A stretch of 24,175 nt of DNA, from the NCBI RefSeq assembly GCF_000003605.2, contig NW_003142767.1, positions 1-24,175 of the forward strand, read 5' to 3'. Positions 18,640-24,175 of this stretch are shown piece by piece. A program made the translations under genes and the position numbers. Origin of the DNA: Saccoglossus kowalevskii (Eukaryota; Hemichordata; Enteropneusta; Harrimaniidae). The notes beneath the pieces were generated by a model. It did not search any database, was not told the DNA's origin, and worked only from the letters and a program-made list of their open reading frames with translations. Each line of letters begins with the position of its first letter. The stretch's first letter is position 1.

Positions 18640-21600
18640 GTGCATAGCGTACCAAGCCACATTGGTTGGTTCCAGTCTCAATTGTCATGGCGCACCAAGC
18701 CATATTGGTTGGTTCCCGTCTCAATTGTAAGGCGAACCAAGTCACAATGGTTGGTTCCCGCCTCCGGTAAAAAGCGCAGCAAGCCACATTGCTTGGTTCC
18801 CGCCTCCAGTGACATGGCACACCAAGCAACATTGGTTGGTTCTCGCCTCCAGTGTCATGGCGCACCAGGCCACATTGGTTGGTTCCCGCCTCAAGTGTCA
18901 TTGCACACCAAGCCACATTGGCTGGTTCCCGCCTCAAGTGACATGGTGCACCAAGCCACATTGGTTGGTTTCCGTCTCAAGTGTCATGACACACCAAGCC
19001 ACATTGGTTGGTTCCCGCCTCAAGTGTCATGGCGCACCAAGCCACATTGGTTGGTTTCCACCTCAACTGTAATGGCGCACCAAGCCACATTGGTTGGTTC
19101 CCGCCTCCAGTGTCATGGCGCACCAAGCCACATTGGTTCGTTCCGCCTCAAGTGTCATTGCACACCAAGGCATATTGGTTGTTTCCCGCCTCATGTGTCC
19201 TGGCGCACCAAGCCACATTGGTTGGATCCCGCCTGAATTGTCATGGCGCACCAAGCCACTTTGGGAAGTTCCAGCATCCAGTGTCATGGCGCACCAAGCC
19301 ACATTGGTTGGTTCCCGCCTAAATTGTCATGGCGCACCAAGCCACTTTTTCTAGTTCCTGCAGCCAGTGTCATGGAGTACCAAGCCACATTGGTTGGTTC
19401 CTGTCACAAATGTCACGGCGCATCAAGCCACATTGGCTAGTTCCCGCAGCCAGTGCATAGCGTACCAAGCCATATTGGTTGGTTTCCGCCTCAAGTGTCA
19501 TTGCACACAAAGCCACATTGGCTGGTTCCCGCCTCAAGTGACATGGTGCACCAAGCCACATTGGTTGGTTCTCGCCTCCAGTGTCATGGCGCACCAGGCC
19601 ACATTGGTTGGTTCCCGCCTCAAGTGTCATGGCGCACCAAGCCACATTGGCTGGTTTCCACCTCAACTGTAATGTCGCACCAAGCCACATTGGTTGGTTC
19701 CCGCCTCAAGTGTCATGGCGCACCAAGCCACATTGGTTGGTTTCTGCCTCGAGTATCCTGGCGCACCAAGCCACATTAGTCGGTTCTCGCCTCAATTGTT
19801 ATGGCGCACCAAGCCACTTTGACGGGTTCCCGCATCCAGTGTCATGGCGCACCAAGCCACATTGGTTGGTTCCCGCCTCAGTTGTCATTGCGCACCAAGC
19901 CACTTTGGTTAGTTCCCGCAGCCAGTGCATAGCGTACCAAGCCACATTGGTTGGTTCCAGTCTCAATTGTCATGGCGCACCAAGCCACATTAGTTGGTTC
20001 CCGCCTCAATTGTCATGGCGCAGCAAGTCACATTGGTTGGTTCCCGCCTCCGGTAGCATAGCGCTACAAGCCATATTGCTTGGTTCCCGCCTCCAGTGAC
20101 ATGGCACACCAAGCAGCATTGGTTGGTTCTCGCCTCCAGTGTCATGGCGCACCAAGCCACATTGGTTGGTTCCCACCTCAAGTATCATTGCACACCAACC
20201 CACATTGGCTGGTTCCCGCCTCAAGTGTAATGGCGCACCAAGCCACATTGGTTGGTTTCCACCTCAACTGTAATGGCGCACCAAGTCACATTGGTTGGTT
20301 TCCGCCTGAATTGTCATGGCGCACCAAGCCACTTTGGGGAGTTCCTGCATCCAGTGTCATGGCGCACCAAGCCACATTGGTTGGTTCCCGCCGCAATTGT
20401 CATGGCGCACCAAGCCACTTTGGCTAGATCTCGCAGCCAGTGCCATGCCGTACCAAGCCACATTCGTTGGTTTCTGCCTCGAGTGTCCTGGCGCACCAAG
20501 CCACATAGGTTGGTTCCTGTCTCAATTGTTATGGCGCACCAAGCCATTTTGACGGGTTCCCGCATCCAGTGTCATGGCGCACCAAGCCACATTGGTTGGT
20601 TCCCGCCTCAATTGTCATGGCGCACCAAGCCACTTTGGCTAGATCTCGCAGCCAGTGCCATGGCGTGCCAAGCCACATTGGTTGGTTCCCATCTCAAGTG
20701 TCATGGCGCACCAAGCAACATTGGTTGGTTTTTGCCTCAATTGTCACGGCACACCAAACCATATTGTTTGGCTCCCGACTCAATTGTCATGGCGCACCAA
20801 GCCACATTGGTTTGTTACCGCCTCAATTGTCATGGCGCACCAATCCACATTAGTTGGTTCCCGCCTCTTTTCAAGTTGCCATGGCACACCAAGTCACATT
20901 GGTTAGTTCCCACCTCAAGTGTCATGGCGCACCAAGCCACATTGGTTGGTTCCCGCCTCAGTTGTCATGGCGCACCAAGCCACATTGGTTGGTTCTCGCC
21001 TCCAGTGTCATGGCGCACCAAGCAACATTGGTTGGTTCCATCCTCAATTGTTATGGCGCACCAAGCCACTTTGACAGGTTCCCGCATCCAGTGTCATGGC
21101 GCACCAAGCCACATTGGTTGGTTCCCGCTTCAGTTGTCATGGCGCACCAAGCCACATTGGTTGGTTCTCGCCTCCAGTGTCATGGCGCACCAAGCAACAT
21201 TGGTTGGTTCCATCCTCAATTGTTATGGCGCACAAAGCCACGTTGGTTGTTTCCCGCCTCAAGTGTCATGGCGCACCAAGCCACATTAGTTGGTTCCCGC
21301 CTCAAGTGTCATGGCGCACCAAGCCACATTTGTTGGTTCCTGCCTCATGTGTCCTGGCGCACCAAGCCACATTGGTTGGTTCCCCCCTGAATTGTCATGG
21401 CGCACCAAGTCACTTTGGGGAGTTCCGGCATCCAGTGACATGGCGCACCAAGTCACATTGTTTGGTTCCCGCCTCAATTGTCATGGCGCACCAAGCCACT
21501 TTGGATAGTTCCCGCAGCCAGTGTCAGGGCGTACCAAGCCTCATTGGTTGGTTCCTTTCTCAATTGTCACGGCGCATCAAGCAACATTGGCTGGTTCCCG

Positions 21601-21821
21601 CCTCAAGTGCATTGGCGCACCAAGCCACATTGGTTGGTTTCTGCCTCGATTGTACTGGCGCACCAAGCCACATTGGTTGGTTCCCGCTCCAATTGTTATG
21701 GCGCACCAAGCCACTTTGACAGGTTCCCGCATCCAGTGTCATGGCGCACCAAGCCACATTGGTTGGTTCCCACTTCAGTTGTCATGGCGCACCAAGCCGC
21801 TTTGGCTAGTTCCTGAAGCCA
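18640..21821 (+). repeat. Complete 3182-bp higher-order repeat (74 monomers)
   Basis: This is the best full composite copy. It has a B half from 18640 (CCGGTAAAAAGCG near 18764, second marker class at 19453), a C block from 19925, then an A half lacking its own marker (GATCTCGCAGCC pair near 20430 and 20645, CCCGCCGCAATTG near 20386, 49-bp monomer near 20867) and the common tail. All these landmarks recur 3182 bases later, and 3182 = 74 x 43 exactly. The array from 18296 onward aligns to itself at this offset to the end of the window. Confidence 0.9.
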
Positions 21822-24169
21822 GTGCATAGCGTACCAAGCCACATTGGTTGGTTCCAGTCTCAATTGTCATGGCGCACCAAGCCACATTGGTTGGTTCCCG
21901 TCTCAATTGTAAGGCGAACCAAGTCACATTGGTTGGTTCCCGCCTCCGGTAAAAAGCGCAGCAAGCCACATTGCTTGGTTCCCGCCTCCAGTGACATGGC
22001 ACACCAAGCAACATTGGTTGGTTCTCGCCTCCAGTGTCATGGCGCACCAGGCCACATTGGTTGGTTCCCGCCTCAATTGTCATTGCACACCAAGCCACAT
22101 TGGCTGGTTCCCGCCTCAAGTGACATGGTGCACCAAGCCACATTGGTTGGTTTCCGTCTCAAGTGTCATGGCGCACCAAGCCACATTGGTTGGTTCCCGC
22201 CTCAAGTGTCATGGCGCACCAAGCCACATTGGTTGGTTTCCACCTCAACTGTAATGGCGCACCAAGCCACATTGGTTGGTTCCCGCCTCCAGTGTCATGG
22301 CGCACCAAGCCACATTGGTTCGTTCCGCCTCAAGTGTCATTGCACACCAAGGCATATTGGTTGTTTCCCGCCTCATGTGTCCTGGCGCACCAAACCACAT
22401 TGGTTGGTTCCCGCCTGAATTGTCATGGCGCACCAAGCCACTTTGGGGAGTTCCAGCATCCAGTGCCATGGCGCACCAAGCCACATTGGTTGGTTCCCGC
22501 CTCAATTGTCATGGCGCACCAAGCCACTTTTTCTAGTTCCCGCAGCCAGTGTCATGGCGTTCCAACCCGCATTGGTTGGTTCCTGTCACAAATGTCACGG
22601 CGCATCAAGCCACTTTGGCTAGTTCCCGCAGCCAGTGCATAGCGTACCAAGCCATATTGGTTGGTTTCCGCCTCAAGTGTCATTGCACACCAAGCCACAT
22701 TGGCTGGTTCCCGCCTCAAGTGACATGGTGCACCAAGCCACATTGGTTGGTTCTCGCCTCCAGTGTCATGGCGCACCAGGCCACATTGGTTGGTTCCCGC
22801 CTCAAGTGTCATGGCGCACCAAGCCACATTGGCTGGTTTCCACCTCAACTGTAATGTCGCACCAAGCCACATTGGTTGCTTCCCGCCTCAAGTGTCATGG
22901 CGCACCAAGCCACATTGGTTGGTTTCTGCCTCGAGTATCCTGGCGCACCAAGCCACATTGGTCGGTTCTCGCCTCAATTGTTATGGCGCACCAAGCCACT
23001 TTGACGGGTTCCCGCATCCAGTGTCATGGCGCACCAAGCCACATTGGTTGGTTCCCGCCTCAGTTGTCATTGCGCACCAAGCCACTTTGGCTAGTTCCCA
23101 CAGCCAGTGCATAGCGTACCAAGCCACATTGGTTGGTTCCAGTCTCAATTGTCATGGCGCACCAAGCCACATTAGTTGGTTCCCGCCTCAATTGTCATGG
23201 CGCACCAAGTCACATTGGTTGGTTCCCGCCTCCGGTAGCATAGCGCTACAAGCCATATTGCTTGGTTCCCGCCTCCAGTGACATGGCACACCAAGCAGCA
23301 TTGGTTGGTTCTCGCCTCCAGTGTCATGGCGCACCAAGCCACATTGGTTGGTTCCCACCTCAAGTATCATTGCACACCAACCCACATTGGCTCGTTCCCG
23401 CCTCAAGTGTAATGGCGCACCAAGCCACATTGGTTGGTTTCCACCTCAACTGTAATGGCGCACCAAGTCACATTGGTTGGTTTCCGCCTAAATTGTCATG
23501 GCGCACCAAGCCACTTTGGGGAGTTCCTGCATCCAGTGTCATGGCGCACCAAGCCACATTGGTTGGTTCCCGCCGCAATTGTCATGGCGCACCAAGCCAC
23601 TTTGGCTAGATCTCGCAGCCAGTGCCATGCCGTACCAAGCCACATTCGTTGGTTTCTGCCTCGAGTGTCCTGGCGCACCAAGCCACATTGGTTGGTTCCT
23701 GTCTCAATTGTTATGGCGCACCAAGCCATTTTGACTGGTTCCCGCATCCAGTGTCATGGCGCACCAAGCCACATTGGTTGGTTCCCGCCTCAATTGTCAT
23801 GGCGCACCAAGCCACTTTGGCTAGATCTCGCAGCCAGTGCCATGGCGTACCAAGCCACATTGGTTGGTTCCCACCTCAAGTGTCATGGCGCACCAAGCAA
23901 CATTGGTTGGTTTTTGCCTCAATTGTCACGGCACACCAAACCACATTGTTTGGCTCCCGACTCAATTGTCATGGCGCACCAAGCCACATTGGTTTGTTAC
24001 CGCCTCAATTGTCATGGCGCACCAATCCACATTAGTTGGTTCCCGCCTCTTTTCAAGTTGCCATGGCACACCAAGTCACATTGGTTAGTTCCCACCTCAA
24101 GTGTCATGGCGCACCAAGCCACATTGGTTGGTTCCCGCCTCAGTTGTCATGGCGCACCAAGCCACATTG
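21822..24169 (+). repeat. Second 3182-bp higher-order repeat, right-truncated
   Basis: Landmarks follow those of 18640-21821 at an offset of exactly 3182: second marker class 22635 (19453), C start 23107 (19925), CCCGCCGCAATTG at about 23570 (20388), 49-bp monomer form CCTCTTTTC at 24046 (20864). Few differences are visible, for example ACCGCTTTGG-type changes and TTGACTGGTTCCC near 23732 instead of TTGACGGG. The copy reaches about 2350 of its 3182 bases before the window ends. Confidence 0.88.
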
Positions 24170-24175
24170 TGATGA
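24170..24175. other. Non-repeat last six bases
   Basis: After GCCACATTG the repeat predicts GTTGGT but the sequence reads TGATGA, a mismatch at five of six positions. The equivalent place one higher-order unit earlier (20988) follows the repeat. This may be the first bases of flanking DNA, a rearrangement, or a sequence-end artefact; six bases cannot decide. Confidence 0.4.

Larger units (their letters stand above)
1..24169 (+). repeat. 43-bp satellite DNA array (whole window)
   Basis: Seen directly: a 43-bp monomer repeats head to tail through the window, about 560 times, with no inverted copy and no interrupting unique DNA. A canonical copy is 686-728 and the next is 729-771. Landmarks in monomer coordinates are CATGGCGC at 1-8, the dyad ACCAA/TTGGT at 9-13 and 20-24, TTCCCGCC at 28-35, and TCAAGTGT at 36-43. 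Common variants end in TCAATTGT, TCCAGTGT or TGAATTGT, or replace ACATTGG with ACTTTGG. Variant 42-bp monomers (CAGCCAGTGCATAGCG; GTAAGGCGAACC; TAAAAAGCGCAGC; AAGTGCATTGG) and 49-bp monomers (extra bases giving TTTCAAGTTGCC) recur at fixed places and define higher-order units. The array is cut by the window start. Only the last six bases depart from it. I do not recognise the monomer as a named family; eukaryotic satellite DNA is the inference. Confidence 0.97.

Noticed and set aside
1-24169. CRISPR array
   Set aside because: Repeats are contiguous 43-bp copies with no unique spacers of regular length, the array is far longer than usual, and no cas genes are present.
1-24169. Transposon or insertion-sequence remnants
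   Set aside because: I saw no terminal inverted repeats, target-site duplications, poly-A tails or transposase-like frames. Every stretch can be assigned to the 43-bp monomer.
1-24169. tRNA, rRNA or other structured RNA genes
   Set aside because: No sequence departs from the monomer pattern long enough to hold such a gene. The short ACCAA/TTGGT dyad is present in most monomers and is not a known RNA fold.

Overview
The whole window is one uninterrupted tandem-repeat (satellite) array. I find no gene, RNA gene, mobile element or unique-sequence island in it. The basic monomer is 43 bp (a canonical copy is at 686-728) and about 560 head-to-tail copies fill the 24,175 bases, all in the same orientation. 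The canonical monomer is 58% G+C (14 C, 11 G, 8 A, 10 T). It has recognisable 42-bp and 49-bp variants and one 24-bp truncated copy. I do not recognise it as a named satellite. Long homogeneous satellite DNA with nested higher-order repeats points to a eukaryotic chromosome (centromeric, pericentromeric, subtelomeric or sex-chromosome heterochromatin). The frequent loss of its two CpG sites as TpG or CpA suggests a host that methylates cytosine, such as a vertebrate or plant. The species cannot be told from the sequence.

Above the monomer there is a clear higher-order structure. A repeated marker, a GTG followed by CATAGCG and preceded by TTCCTGAAGCC (one copy TTCCTAAAGCC), occurs at 2246, 2716, 3923, 6377, 7662 (GTG mutated to GCG), 9557, 10414, 11743, 13638, 15893, 18640 and 21822. 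It cuts the array into units of 470, 1207, 2454, 1285, 1895, 857, 1329, 1895, 2255, 2747 and 3182 bp, plus a cut-off last unit. The regular forms are an A unit of 1895 bp (about 44 monomers) and a B unit of 1285 bp (about 30 monomers). Together they make a composite of 3180-3182 bp, and 3182 is exactly 74 x 43. The cleanest composite copies are 6377-9556, 18640-21821 and the truncated 21822-24175.

The other units are rearranged versions of this composite. Unit 3923-6376 is an A unit plus a 559-bp tandem duplication. Region 9041-10754 is an 857-bp tandem duplication, followed by nested 172-bp and 129-bp duplications. Unit 15893-18639 contains an extra monomer and a 646-bp-offset duplication. 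Units 2246-2715 and 2716-3922 are shortened. Two stretches (about 1340-1714 and 14030-14490) carry monomers unlike those of any other copy and look older or separately derived.

The + strand of the consensus has no stop codon in any frame. Because 43 is not divisible by 3, each frame reads the monomer in all three phases, giving proteins with a 43-residue period. This produces dozens of long open frames (up to 397 codons) that look like repeat proteins but are not supported as genes. The points most worth checking are the nested higher-order structure, the similarity between non-adjacent copies, the CpG-decay pattern, and the per-monomer ACCAA/TTGGT dyad with an inverted CCAAT box and a TTCCCGCC motif.
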